7,113 nt of DNA from positions 1 to 7,113 of the forward strand of contig SDWK01000471.1 of the NCBI GenBank assembly GCA_004195335.1, in the 5' to 3' direction. Each line of letters starts with the position of its first letter. Position 1 is the first letter of the stretch. The notes beneath the pieces are model-generated. The model did no database searches. It saw only the letters and a list, made by a program, of their open reading frames with translations, and was not told the DNA's origin. This stretch comes from Shewanella sp. (GTDB lineage: Bacteria; Pseudomonadota; Gammaproteobacteria; Enterobacterales; Shewanellaceae). Shown in pieces: positions 1 to 7,089 of this stretch. The translations under genes and the position numbers were made by a program.

Positions 1-77
1 ATGTTCCATACATCATTATGACATTCCCACCATCCCTGGCGGTCTGATGGGTAGAAATATACTTTATGTCTGGAACT

Positions 78-90
78 CGCTTATTAAGCG
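78..90. repeat. Short inverted repeat in the 3' flank of dxs
   Basis: The 13-bp palindrome CGCTTATTAAGCG lies 25 bp beyond the dxs stop codon. As RNA it gives five pairs around a 3-nt loop. No T tract follows on the minus strand, so it is not a convincing intrinsic terminator; it could protect the 3' end or be incidental. The rest of positions 1-115 shows no assignable gene: the plus frame open from position 2 to 487 runs antisense through the dxs 3' end and resembles no protein I know. Confidence 0.35.
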
Positions 91-115
91 TTATCTCCAA
101 AGGAAAGCTAAAAGC

Positions 116-1981
116 CTACCTCAGGTATGTCTCAATCTGCTCAAGGATACCCGCAGCATCGAGTTTAAGTTCAGCCAGAATTTCCCCCGATTCCCCATGC
201 TTAATAAATTCATCTGGGAGACCAATTTGGAGTACCGGCATCGGTTTTTTCAGCTGCTGAAGCAGTTCGAGGACGCCCGAACCTGCTCCCCCCATGATGG
301 CATTCTCTTCGACGGTAACGAGTATGTCATGAGAATCGGCAAGCTGTTTGACCAGCGCGACATCGAGAGGTTTGACAAAGCGCATATCGGCAACCGTCGC
401 ATCGAGAGACGCAGCAGCAATAGATACATTCGCGAGCAGGGTACCGAAGTTAAGAATCGCAACTTTTTGTCCCTGGCGCTTGATTAAGCCTTTACCTATG
501 GGTAAAGCTTGCATCTCTTCAACCTGAGGTTCTCCCGTCGCAGATCCTCTGGGATAGCGAACTGCGGTGGGACCGTCACGATAGCAATAACCGGTATAGA
601 GCATCTGACGGCACTCATTTTCATCCGATGGCGTCATTATGATCATATTAGGCACTGTACGCATAAAGCTAAGATCGAAAGCGCCTTGATGTGTAGGGCC
701 GTCGGGTCCGACAATACCGCCTCTGTCGATGGCAAATAACACGGGCAACTTCTGTAGAGCGACGTCGTGGATAAGCTGATCGTAACCCCGTTGCAAGAAA
801 GTCGAATAGATAGCCACTACGGGCTTTAACCCTTCGCAAGCAAAACCAGCACCTAGGGTGACGGCGTGTTGCTCTGCAATGGCAGCATCGAAATATTGCT
901 TAGGAAAACGTTGAGAGAACTCAACCATGCCAGAGCCTTCACGCATGGCTGGCGTGATACCCAATACCTTGTCATCTTTCTCGGCGACATCGCATAACCA
1001 TTTACCAAATACCTGTGAAAAGGTGGGGTTGCTGGGTTTCGAAACGGGCTTCTCAAACGTAGAGGGATCAAATTTAGGTACGGCGTGCCAACCGATGGGA
1101 TCTTTCTCTGCTGGCTCATATCCACGACCTTTCTTGGTCATGATATGTAAAATTTGCGGGCCGGATAAATTACGCATATTGCGCATGGTCTCGACCAATG
1201 CATCGACATCATGGCCATCGATAGGGCCGATATAGTTAAATCCCAGCTCCTCAAACATCGTACCGGGCACCACCATGCCTTTGAGATGCTCTTCGGTACG
1301 TTTTGCCATCTCTTTGATGACAGGCAACCCTTCGAGGACTTTCTTACTACTTTCACGGATCGTCGTATAGAAACGACCTGACATCAGTTGGGCTAAGTGA
1401 TTATTGAGTGCACCGACATTCTCAGAGATAGACATTTCGTTATCATTGAGGACAACTAACATATCATTGTGCAGATCACCTGCGTGATTCATGGCTTCAA
1501 ACACCATGCCACCGGTCATGGCACCATCGCCGATCACTGAAACTACTTTGCGTCCAGCTTGCTCTTTCTCTGCGGCTACGGCCATAGCGAGCGCGGCACT
1601 GATAGAGGTGCCAGAGTGTCCCACACTGAAGGTGTCGTACTCACTCTCTTCACGCCAAGGGAAGGGATGTATTCCCCCTTTTTGACGTATGGTGTGCATC
1701 CTGTCACGGCGACCCGTCAGGATTTTATGTGGGTAGGCCTGGTGGCCAACATCCCAAATCAGACGGTCAAAGGGAGTGTTATAAACATAGTGAAGCGCGA
1801 CGGTGAGCTCGACAGTTCCAAGCCCTGAAGCGAAGTGACCACTAGATTTACCCACAGATTTCAAAAGGAAACCTCTAAGCTCGTCTGCCAATTGAGGCAA
1901 TACTGCTTGAGGGAGCTGTCGTAGCTCATCAGGGGTATTAGCCTGTGCTAACACAGGGTAGTTAGATATATCCAAACTCAT
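116..1981 (-). CDS. dxs: 1-deoxy-D-xylulose-5-phosphate synthase
   Basis: This cytoplasmic thiamine-diphosphate enzyme condenses pyruvate with glyceraldehyde 3-phosphate to give DXP and CO2. That is the first step of the MEP isoprenoid pathway, and it also feeds thiamine thiazole and pyridoxal phosphate synthesis. The protein has 621 aa, against 620 in E. coli, and is collinear with it. SGHF contains the catalytic H49. The thiamine-diphosphate motif runs from GDGAMTGG (151-158) to N181. AEQHAVT carries the general base E370. R398, R420, D427 and H431 (in [15 protein letters not shown]) line the active site. The domain order is the usual N-terminal ThDP-binding domain, central pyrimidine-binding domain (about 320-490) and C-terminal transketolase domain (about 495-615). 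The ATG start gives the usual N-terminus. The Shine-Dalgarno is weak (AAGAGA about 12 nt upstream), so translation may be coupled to ispA, which ends 21 nt before. It is the last gene of the xseB-ispA-dxs operon. Identity is secure. Confidence 0.98.
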   Translation of the reverse strand: MSLDISNYPVLAQANTPDELRQLPQAVLPQLADELRGFLLKSVGKSSGHFASGLGTVELTVALHYVYNTPFDRLIWDVGHQAYPHKILTGRRDRMHTIRQKGGIHPFPWREESEYDTFSVGHSGTSISAALAMAVAAEKEQAGRKVVSVIGDGAMTGGMVFEAMNHAGDLHNDMLVVLNDNEMSISENVGALNNHLAQLMSGRFYTTIRESSKKVLEGLPVIKEMAKRTEEHLKGMVVPGTMFEELGFNYIGPIDGHDVDALVETMRNMRNLSGPQILHIMTKKGRGYEPAEKDPIGWHAVPKFDPSTFEKPVSKPSNPTFSQVFGKWLCDVAEKDDKVLGITPAMREGSGMVEFSQRFPKQYFDAAIAEQHAVTLGAGFACEGLKPVVAIYSTFLQRGYDQLIHDVALQKLPVLFAIDRGGIVGPDGPTHQGAFDLSFMRTVPNMIIMTPSDENECRQMLYTGYCYRDGPTAVRYPRGSATGEPQVEEMQALPIGKGLIKRQGQKVAILNFGTLLANVSIAAASLDATVADMRFVKPLDVALVKQLADSHDILVTVEENAIMGGAGSGVLELLQQLKKPMPVLQIGLPDEFIKHGESGEILAELKLDAAGILEQIETYLR

Positions 1982-2002
1982 CGAGATAACTTGTCTCTTT
2001 TA

Positions 2003-2884
2003 TTATACTCTTCGCTCAATGATAAAACGGGCGAATTCGGCAATTAGCTGACTATTGTATGGTAATTTGGTCAGCGCTGATAGAGCATCTTCAATCAAAC
2101 CTTGAGCCGTAGCTTGTGCTCCTTCTAATCCTAGCAGTCTAGGATAAGTGCTCTTGTTGGAGTCACAATCGGAACCCTGAGGTTTCCCCAGCTCTTCGGT
2201 GCTGGCGATGATATCGAGCACATCATCCTGCACTTGAAATGCTAGGCCTATGGCGTCCGCAAAATCCATCAACAAATTTTGCTCTTCTATACTGACTGCC
2301 GCTGCAATCATTGGCAGCTCAACGGCACAACGGATCAGGGCGCCGGTTTTTAATTTATGCAACTGAGTCAGTGTGGCTAAATCTATCTGTTTATCGGTTG
2401 CATTGAGATCCATGGCTTGACCGCCACACATCCCTGAATACCCAGATGCCTTAGCTAAGGCTTTCACCATAGCCAAATGTTGGCTTGGGGTAATTCCATC
2501 GATGGGCTCACAGATACTCTCGAAGGCCAGGGCCTGCAGTGCATCACCGGCTAGAATGGCAGTGGCTTCGTCGAAGGCAATATGAACGGTGGGTTGGCCG
2601 CGGCGCAGTGCATCATCGTCCATAGCAGGAAGATCATCATGAATTAATGAATAAGCATGAACACATTCGATGGCGGCAGCGCAGGTATCGAGTTTTTCAG
2701 GGGCGACGTTTAGCATATTACCGATGGCATAGACTAAAAATGGCCTGATACGCTTACCACCAATTAAAGCCCCATGCTCCATGGCCGATTTTAATTTTAG
2801 ATCTGTGGTAGCTTGAGCATCGATGATTGACTTGATTTGTTCATCGACGCGTTGCTGATATTGAGAGATGGCTCTGGCTAACAA
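2003..2884 (-). CDS. ispA: Farnesyl diphosphate synthase (geranyltranstransferase)
   Basis: This enzyme condenses dimethylallyl and then geranyl diphosphate with isopentenyl diphosphate to make C15 farnesyl diphosphate, the precursor of ubiquinone, menaquinone and undecaprenyl phosphate. The 293-aa protein shows the trans-prenyltransferase signature. GGKRIRP (42-48) binds substrate. The first aspartate-rich motif DDLPAMDDD spans 83-91, and the second, QDDVLD, lies at 219-224. Tyr78 and Ser79 just before the first motif fit the bacterial FPP-length type (my reading of the family rule). K179-T180 lie in the usual KTGAL motif. The start is TTG, directly after the TAA of xseB with no intervening base. 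It is supported by GAGGG ending 7 nt upstream and by the lack of another good start before Met35, which would remove the first helix. It sits between xseB and dxs, as in E. coli and Vibrio. Confidence 0.96.
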   Translation of the reverse strand: MLARAISQYQQRVDEQIKSIIDAQATTDLKLKSAMEHGALIGGKRIRPFLVYAIGNMLNVAPEKLDTCAAAIECVHAYSLIHDDLPAMDDDALRRGQPTVHIAFDEATAILAGDALQALAFESICEPIDGITPSQHLAMVKALAKASGYSGMCGGQAMDLNATDKQIDLATLTQLHKLKTGALIRCAVELPMIAAAVSIEEQNLLMDFADAIGLAFQVQDDVLDIIASTEELGKPQGSDCDSNKSTYPRLLGLEGAQATAQGLIEDALSALTKLPYNSQLIAEFARFIIERRV

Positions 2885-3124
2885 TTATTCGCCCTCAGTT
2901 GCATAGGTTGCTAATGAGGCATTTTCATCCTCTTGTAAGAGAATGGTGACCTTTTGTTGAGCTTGTTCGAGCTTGCCTTGGCTATTGCGGACCAGTTTTA
3001 TACCACGCTCGAACTGTTTTAGTGCATCATCGAGGGAAACGTCGCCTTGTTCAAGATCCGAAACAATACGTTCAAGTTCGCACAGCGATTCTTCAAAATT
3101 GAGGTTTTCAGGTTTTTTAGCCAC
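2885..3124 (-). CDS. xseB: Exodeoxyribonuclease VII small subunit
   Basis: This is the small subunit that assembles with XseA into exonuclease VII, which degrades single-stranded DNA in both directions and acts in mismatch repair and DNA processing. From the GTG start the product is 79 aa, the usual size for the family (about 80). It shows the family pattern AKKPENLNFEESL near the N-terminus, then ELERIVSDLEQGDVSLDDAL and FERGIKLVRNSQGKLEQAQQKV, which forms a helical hairpin. The frame continues upstream to another GTG at 3214, giving 30 extra residues, but these are unlike known XseB N-termini. The GTG at 3122-3124 has AGGA 9 nt upstream and reproduces the family N-terminus, so I chose it. 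It is the first gene of the operon and its TAA touches the ispA start. No catalytic residues are expected in this subunit. Confidence 0.93.
   Translation of the reverse strand: MAKKPENLNFEESLCELERIVSDLEQGDVSLDDALKQFERGIKLVRNSQGKLEQAQQKVTILLQEDENASLATYATEGE
2892..2896 (-). promoter_or_regulatory. ispA ribosome binding site inside the end of xseB
   Basis: On the minus strand GAGGG ends 7 nt before the ispA TTG and lies within the last codons of xseB. It supports the non-ATG start and implies that ribosomes ending xseB can restart on ispA. Confidence 0.65.
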
Positions 3125-3352
3125 GATAACGTTTCCTAGAAAATTGCGTGTGACAAGGTATCTCAGGCCGCGACTAGGGTCAAATCCGGGTGCGGTATAT
3201 TTGTGCAATAGCACGCTTTATCGAGCTTTTTTTATAAAAAATTGAATTTGTAGCTAAACTTGCGTGTAAGCTGTCCGATAATTGAAAGTAGGCCTTTTAA
3301 TTTTTGAATAACGATTGAATCGATATTTTTGGTCTCTTTAATCTATTTGCCC

Positions 3353-3365
3353 ACGGTCATACCGT
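3353..3365. repeat. Small inverted repeat ACGGT-CAT-ACCGT
   Basis: Two perfect 5-bp arms flank a 3-bp centre, giving 13 bp in dyad symmetry. It ends 2 bp before the candidate -35 of the pomA promoter and about 16 bp downstream of the predicted xseB start of transcription, so an operator role is possible. The arms are short and chance occurrence cannot be excluded. Confidence 0.35.
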
Positions 3366-3367
3366 CA

Positions 3368-3395
3368 TTAACATTCTCATTTTGATGATTATACC
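3368..3395 (+). promoter_or_regulatory. Candidate sigma70 promoter for pomAB
   Basis: TTAACA (3368-3373, five of six to TTGACA) is followed after 16 bp by TATACC (3390-3395, four of six to TATAAT). It would leave an untranslated leader of about 155 nt before pomA. It overlaps the opposite-strand promoter candidate, and both cannot easily be occupied at once. No sigma28 pattern of the flagellar type was seen. Confidence 0.3.
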
Positions 3396-3397
3396 AA
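3388..3397 (-). promoter_or_regulatory. Extended -10 promoter candidate for xseB-ispA-dxs
   Basis: On the minus strand this reads TTGGTATAAT, that is TG-N-TATAAT, a perfect extended -10. The -35 region, 16-18 bp upstream, is only AT-rich, which extended -10 promoters tolerate. Transcription would begin near 3381 and give a leader of about 255 nt before the xseB GTG. The same ten bases form the thiI promoter at 5448-5457. A weaker TATAAA (minus strand, about 3231-3236) without a good -35 could be a nearer alternative. Confidence 0.45.
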
Positions 3398-3543
3398 GGA
3401 TAATTATCTAATATATTATGAGATGCATGCCAAAGTTGGGTATATTAACGCGTAAGAATACTTTGTGATATGGCACTTCTAAGCCGCATCAATATAAACA
3501 ACGTCATACTGATCGGATGGACCGCATTCGGAATCAGTTTATT

Positions 3544-3550
3544 TAAGGAG
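3544..3550 (+). promoter_or_regulatory. Strong ribosome binding site of pomA
   Basis: TAAGGAG, a near-perfect match to the anti-Shine-Dalgarno, ends 5 nt before the GTG at 3556. It decides the pomA start in favour of this GTG. Confidence 0.85.
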
Positions 3551-3555
3551 CAGTT

Positions 3556-4323
3556 GTGGATTTAGCAACCCTGATAGGACTCATTGGCTCGTTCGGATTT
3601 ATCATCGGGGCGATGGCAACTAGTGGCGGTATTGGCATTTTTATCGATGTTCCTTCTGTGCTAATTGTAATATGTGGCTCGTTTTTTGTCGTCATGATGA
3701 AGTTCAACCTGAAACAGTTTTTTGGCTCAATTAAAATCGCGGTCAAAGCCTTCATGTTTAAAATCGATAAGCCTGAGGCATTGATCGAACAGTCGGTTAT
3801 CATGGCTGACGCAGCCCGTAAAGGAGGCTTTCTGGCATTAGAAGAAGCCGAAATCGGCAACAGCTTTATGCAAAAGGCCGTTGATATGTTAGTCGATGGA
3901 CATGACGGCGATGTGGTACGAGACGCGCTCGAAAAGGATATAGGATTAACTGAGCAGCGTCATAAACTGGGCAGTAGTATTTTTACGGCAGTAGGTGATG
4001 TCGCGCCGGCGATGGGAATGATTGGTACCCTGATTGGTTTAGTGGGAATGTTGTCGAATATGGATGACCCTAAATCTATCGGGCCTGCGATGGCCGTGGC
4101 CTTGTTGACGACACTTTATGGCGCCATGATAGCTAACATGGTTGCCATTCCTATCGCGGGTAAGCTAGAGCTGCGAATGAATGAGGAGATGTTGAACCGA
4201 AACCTCATTATGGATGCGGTTCTTGCGATTCAAGATGGCCAAAACCCTCGAGTGATTGAAGGTTTCTTAAAGAATTACCTCTCAGAAAAGCAGCGTCAAG
4301 TAGATACAACGGACGGGGAATAG
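3556..4323 (+). CDS. pomA: Sodium-driven flagellar stator subunit PomA (MotA family)
   Basis: This inner-membrane protein forms, with PomB, the Na+ channel and torque generator of the polar flagellar motor. It has 255 aa and four membrane segments, near 3-21, 30-48, 149-170 and 180-202, with a large cytoplasmic loop between the second and third. The residues studied in Vibrio alginolyticus PomA occur at identical numbers: D31, the rotor-facing charges R88, K89, E96, E97 and E99 (in ARKGGFLALEEAE), D148, P151, T158, T185 and T186. This exact register argues for PomA rather than the H+-type MotA. The GTG start has TAAGGAG 5 nt upstream and gives the family N-terminus MDLATLIGL. It is cotranscribed with pomB, which starts 4 nt after the stop. 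The protein looks fully functional. Confidence 0.97.
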   Translation: MDLATLIGLIGSFGFIIGAMATSGGIGIFIDVPSVLIVICGSFFVVMMKFNLKQFFGSIKIAVKAFMFKIDKPEALIEQSVIMADAARKGGFLALEEAEIGNSFMQKAVDMLVDGHDGDVVRDALEKDIGLTEQRHKLGSSIFTAVGDVAPAMGMIGTLIGLVGMLSNMDDPKSIGPAMAVALLTTLYGAMIANMVAIPIAGKLELRMNEEMLNRNLIMDAVLAIQDGQNPRVIEGFLKNYLSEKQRQVDTTDGE

Positions 4324-4327
4324 TCCC

Positions 4328-5305
4328 ATGGCAAAGAAGGAAAAGTGTGACTGTCCACCAGCTGGAGCACCGCTGTGGTTGGCTACCTTCGCCGATTTGA
4401 TGTCGCTGTTGATGTGCTTTTTTGTACTGCTACTTTCATTCTCTGAGATGGATGTGATGAAATTTAAGCAGATAGCCGGTTCGATGAAGTATGCTTTTGG
4501 GGTGCAAAATAAAGTCGAAGTAAAAGATATCCCTAAGGGTACCTCAGTTATCGCACTGGAATTTAGACCCGGTCGCCCGGAACCGACTCCCATTGAAATG
4601 ATCAATCAACAAACCAACGAGATGACAGAGCCTGTGCTTGAGTATCAGGCTGGCGACGATGATAGCTCTGGTGGTGTACAGCAGCAAAGAGGTGAGCAAC
4701 GTGGAGGAGAAGCTTCTGCCACGGCTCAGGAAGAGGCTGAAGCAAAAGCTGAGGCGAAATCAGAATCGGAGGCGAAAGCTAAATCTGAAGATGAATCCAA
4801 GGCTCAAGCGGCGGCACAAGATCAAATTAATGAACAAGTTAAAAAGATGGCTCAGGAGCTCAATAAAGAGATTGTCGATGGTGCAATCGAACTTGAATCT
4901 CTTGGTCAGCAGATCATTATCAGGATCCGAGAGAAAGGGGCTTTTTCATCGGGTTCAGGTTTTCTTCAACCCAGATTCAAACCCGTTATTCGTCGTGTTG
5001 GTGAGTTGCTCAAAGATGTGCCGGGGATTATCACTGTGTCGGGTCACACCGATGATATGCGGATCAGTAATGAACTTTATAGTTCTAACTGGGATCTCTC
5101 GAGTAAGCGGGCCGTGGCTGTGGCTCATGAACTCATTCGCGTCAAAGGGTTCGATGAACGCAGAATGAAGGTGGTTGGCATGGCAAACTCAGCTCCATTG
5201 ATAACCAATGATTCACCTGGCAATCGTGCACGTAATCGCCGGGTCGAAATTGCTATCGAGCAGGGTAAACCCAAAGTGTCTGATGAGATTATGGTAGGTC
5301 AGTAG
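4328..5305 (+). CDS. pomB: Sodium-driven flagellar stator subunit PomB (MotB family)
   Basis: PomB anchors the stator to peptidoglycan and carries the ion-binding aspartate of the Na+ channel. The 325-aa protein has a short cytoplasmic N-terminus with the Cys7-Asp-Cys9 motif typical of PomB, and one membrane helix (about 16-38) with D23 in FADLMSLLMC, equivalent to D24 of Vibrio PomB. A plug region follows the helix (about 42-60, MKFKQIAGSMKYAFG). Next comes a long charged linker (about 103-170) and the periplasmic OmpA-like domain (about 190-312). That domain shows GHTDD (239-243), N254-W-D-LS, RA (261-262) and NRARNRRVEI (299-308), the peptidoglycan-contact pattern. The ATG lies 4 nt after the pomA stop, with GGGGA upstream inside pomA. 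Length is close to the 315 aa of V. alginolyticus. The linker is rich in Ala, Glu, Lys, Ser and Gln and is probably the fastest-evolving part. Confidence 0.97.
   Translation: MAKKEKCDCPPAGAPLWLATFADLMSLLMCFFVLLLSFSEMDVMKFKQIAGSMKYAFGVQNKVEVKDIPKGTSVIALEFRPGRPEPTPIEMINQQTNEMTEPVLEYQAGDDDSSGGVQQQRGEQRGGEASATAQEEAEAKAEAKSESEAKAKSEDESKAQAAAQDQINEQVKKMAQELNKEIVDGAIELESLGQQIIIRIREKGAFSSGSGFLQPRFKPVIRRVGELLKDVPGIITVSGHTDDMRISNELYSSNWDLSSKRAVAVAHELIRVKGFDERRMKVVGMANSAPLITNDSPGNRARNRRVEIAIEQGKPKVSDEIMVGQ
4721..4831 (+). repeat. Low-complexity coding segment of the PomB linker
   Basis: Codons for residues about 132-168 consist mostly of GCN, GAR, AAR and TCN, giving imperfectly repeated units such as EAKAEAKSE and EAKAKSEDE. 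The DNA copies have diverged, so this is a degenerate internal repeat rather than a fresh tandem array. The biased composition also creates an open frame in +1 rich in Arg and Lys, which is a shadow. Confidence 0.6.
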
Positions 5306-5350
5306 CCTCACTATTCAACGACACTCTTATCACTACGTCAGAAAATTATT

Positions 5351-5380
5351 AAGGCTGGAAAAGGTAAACTTTCCAGCCTT
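5351..5380 (+). terminator. Hairpin terminator candidate after pomB
   Basis: AAGGCTGGAAA (5351-5361) and TTTCCAGCCTT (5370-5380) form a perfect 11-bp stem with an 8-nt loop, 46 nt after the pomB stop. The plus-strand tail is only TTATCTCC, a poor U tract, while the minus-strand tail (AATAATTTTC) is slightly better. It most likely ends or stabilises the pomAB transcript; efficiency as an intrinsic terminator is uncertain. Confidence 0.6.
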
Positions 5381-5427
5381 ATCTCCCCCAACTGAACAGG
5401 CTCATCGCTGTTTCTAACATTTCCCGA

Positions 5428-5457
5428 TGGTCAAACATTCAATGATCTTGGTATAAT
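5428..5457 (+). promoter_or_regulatory. Extended -10 sigma70 promoter of thiI
   Basis: TGGTCA (5428-5433, four of six to the -35 consensus) is followed after 18 bp by TATAAT (5452-5457), a perfect -10 preceded by TG one base upstream. Transcription should start near A5464, leaving a leader of about 40 nt. The upstream in-frame ATG at 5456 overlaps this -10 and therefore cannot be in the message. Confidence 0.7.
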
Positions 5458-5503
5458 GCCCGCAATATTGTTTAATCCCTCCACCCCCGTTCGGAATACC
5501 CTG

Positions 5504-6958
5504 ATGAAATTTATCGTAAAACTATTTCCTGAAATCATGATGAAGAGCAAGCCGGTAAGAACGCGTTTTACCAAGATGCTTGAAACAAATATCCGTAACG
5601 TGCTTAAAAAAGTGGATGAGTCTGCCAAGGTTAAGCGTGAATGGGATAAGATTATGGTGATGGTTCCCAGCGATAGACCCGACTTGGTTGAGGCTTTTGC
5701 TGAACGTTTATCTTGTATTCCTGGCATTGCACACGTACTTCAAGTCAACGAAAGCACCTTTGAATCTGTTGATGACATCTATCAGCAAACGTTAGCTCTG
5801 TATAAAGATCAGCTTGTCGGAAAGACGTTTTGTGTGCGTGTAAAGCGTGTGGGTAACCATGACTTTAAATCGATCGAAGTCGAGCGCTATGTTGGTGGCG
5901 GATTAAATCAGTTTACTGAGGCTACTGGGGTTAAGCTAAAAAACCCAGATATGACCATCAACTTAGAGATAGATAAAGAAAATCTGTATCTGGTTGTTGC
6001 CCGTATTCAAGGCTTGGGCGGTTACCCTATGGCGACTCAGGAAGATGTACTTTCTCTCATCTCCGGTGGTTTCGACTCGGGTGTTTCCAGTTACCAGTTT
6101 ATTAAACGTGGTTCGAGAACCCATTACTGCTTCTTCAATTTAGGTGGCGATCAACACGAGATTGGCGTTAAGCAAGTTGCGTATCATCTGTGGCAGAAAT
6201 ACGGTGAATCTCATAAGGTTAAGTTTATCTCTGTGCCCTTCGATCCCGTTGTTACCGAGATTTTAGAGAAAATAGATAATGGTCAGATGGGGGTTGTCCT
6301 CAAGCGTATGATGATGCGAACCGCGGCAAGATTGGCTCAGAAAATGGGAATTCAGGCATTGGTAACCGGTGAAGCCATGGGGCAGGTATCCAGCCAAACA
6401 TTAACCAACCTGAATGTCATCGACCGTTGCACCGAACAACTCATTTTGCGTCCGCTTATTGCTATGGATAAGCAAGATATCATCAACTTGAGTCGTAAGA
6501 TTGGTACCGAAGATTTTTCTAAGACGATTCCGGAATATTGTGGCGTGATTTCGCAAAAACCAACGGTAAAAGCGGTACTTTCAAAAATTGAAGCAGAAGA
6601 GCTAAAATTCTCTGACGATCTTATCGAACGTGTCCTCGAAGCTACCAAAATCATCGACATCAGAGAGATAGCGACCAGTATGGATACTAAGATAACTGAA
6701 ACTGAAACTGTGGGTGACATCAACACTAATGAAGTGGTTATCGATATCAGGGCCCCAGAGGAGGAAGAGAGAGCCCCTCTGAAGCTTGAAGATGTTGAGA
6801 TTAAAACGATTCCCTTCTTTAAACTCACTACTCATTTTGCCGATCTGGATAAGACTAAAACTTATCTGCTATATTGTGATCGCGGCGTGATGAGCAAATT
6901 ACAGGCTCTTTACCTACAAGAGCAGGGTTATGAGAACGTGAAGGTGTATCGTCCTTAA
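5504..6958 (+). CDS. thiI: tRNA 4-thiouridine sulfurtransferase with rhodanese domain
   Basis: ThiI activates U8 of tRNAs by adenylation and replaces its oxygen with sulfur received from the cysteine desulfurase IscS. It also passes sulfur toward the thiamine thiazole. The 484-aa protein matches the 482-aa E. coli enzyme end to end. The order is an N-terminal ferredoxin-like domain (about 1-60), a THUMP domain (about 61-165, with [10 protein letters not shown] and [10 protein letters not shown]), the PP-loop ATPase domain with SGGFDSG (187-193), and a C-terminal rhodanese-like domain (about 405-484). C458 in YCDRGVMS is the persulfide-carrying cysteine (C456 in E. coli) and C346 in PEYCGV is its disulfide partner (C344). 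The rhodanese domain means that both the tRNA and thiamine roles are likely. I chose the ATG at 5504 because it gives the family start [10 protein letters not shown]; a 16-residue extension would begin inside the promoter. It has its own promoter and terminator. Confidence 0.97.
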   Translation: MKFIVKLFPEIMMKSKPVRTRFTKMLETNIRNVLKKVDESAKVKREWDKIMVMVPSDRPDLVEAFAERLSCIPGIAHVLQVNESTFESVDDIYQQTLALYKDQLVGKTFCVRVKRVGNHDFKSIEVERYVGGGLNQFTEATGVKLKNPDMTINLEIDKENLYLVVARIQGLGGYPMATQEDVLSLISGGFDSGVSSYQFIKRGSRTHYCFFNLGGDQHEIGVKQVAYHLWQKYGESHKVKFISVPFDPVVTEILEKIDNGQMGVVLKRMMMRTAARLAQKMGIQALVTGEAMGQVSSQTLTNLNVIDRCTEQLILRPLIAMDKQDIINLSRKIGTEDFSKTIPEYCGVISQKPTVKAVLSKIEAEELKFSDDLIERVLEATKIIDIREIATSMDTKITETETVGDINTNEVVIDIRAPEEEERAPLKLEDVEIKTIPFFKLTTHFADLDKTKTYLLYCDRGVMSKLQALYLQEQGYENVKVYRP

Positions 6959-6959
6959 A

Positions 6960-6973
6960 ACGCTTCCTAGCGT
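6960..6973 (+). repeat. Small hairpin directly after thiI
   Basis: ACGCT and AGCGT pair across the loop TCCT, one base after the thiI stop codon. There is no T tract, so it is not a terminator by itself; it may shield the 3' end of the message or be fortuitous. Confidence 0.35.
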
Positions 6974-7013
6974 GTCTGAAGGCCTATAGACTGCACAGAG
7001 GTCGAACATCAAT

Positions 7014-7045
7014 AGCCGCAACTATTTAATAGCTGCGGTTTTTTT
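7014..7045 (+). terminator. Intrinsic terminator of thiI
   Basis: CCGCA (7016-7020) pairs with TGCGG (7034-7038), and after one A-C mismatch CTAT pairs with ATAG around a TTA loop. Seven T residues (7039-7045) follow immediately. This is a textbook rho-independent terminator, about 55 nt after the thiI stop. Confidence 0.85.
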
Positions 7046-7089
7046 ATGTCCGCTTGCCTGCTATTGAGCTAAAACGGCTTGAGCTTCGT

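Larger units (their letters stand above)
3125..3555. other. Divergent intergenic region between xseB and pomA (431 nt)
   Basis: This AT-rich stretch separates the minus-strand isoprenoid operon from the plus-strand stator operon and must hold the promoters of both. I see an extended -10 toward xseB, a weaker -35/-10 pair toward pomA, an inverted repeat at 3353-3365 and a T7-ATA6 tract at 3227-3241. The part between 3125 and 3214 is in frame with xseB but does not look like coding sequence of that family. No tRNA, riboswitch or credible small gene was found. Two minute upstream reading frames (5 and 7 codons) exist in the xseB leader, with no clear ribosome binding site. Confidence 0.8.

Noticed and set aside
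2..487. Plus-strand open frame antisense to the dxs 3' end, with an ATG at 47
   Set aside because: Most of it mirrors the conserved dxs C-terminal domain, the product resembles nothing known to me, and there is no convincing ribosome binding site.
3125..3190. TPP riboswitch suggested by CCTGAGATACC in the xseB leader (minus strand)
   Set aside because: Only the CTGAGA core is present. The second conserved part of the TPP aptamer (the CTGGATAATGCCAGCG-like arm) is missing.
3160..3200. tRNA T-arm-like string GGGTCAAATCC on the plus strand
   Set aside because: The T loop lacks a base, its stem is imperfect, and no anticodon or acceptor arm can be folded around it.
3125..3214. Thirty-residue N-terminal extension of XseB from a GTG at 3214
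   Set aside because: It does not match the XseB family, and the internal GTG at 3124 has a good Shine-Dalgarno and gives the normal length.
3366..3384. Possible Fur box (minus strand, centred on AATGAGAAT)
   Set aside because: By eye it matches about 13 of 19 consensus positions, with all the agreement in one half, in AT-rich DNA. There is no independent reason for iron control of these genes.
3471..3490. Sigma54 promoter suggested by TGGCAC upstream of pomA
   Set aside because: The -24 element is perfect, but no TTGC follows at the required distance. The nearest GC is one base off and the T residues are absent.
4638..5168. Lys/Arg-rich open frame overlapping pomB in the +1 frame
   Set aside because: It is a by-product of the biased linker codons. 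pomB in the main frame is fully conserved.
5456..5503. Upstream ATG extending ThiI by 16 residues
   Set aside because: The ATG overlaps the perfect -10 box, and the family start is [10 protein letters not shown] at 5504.
6352..6835. Minus-strand open frames inside thiI
   Set aside because: Ser/Ile/Val-rich shadows of the conserved thiI frame, without ribosome binding sites or recognisable products.
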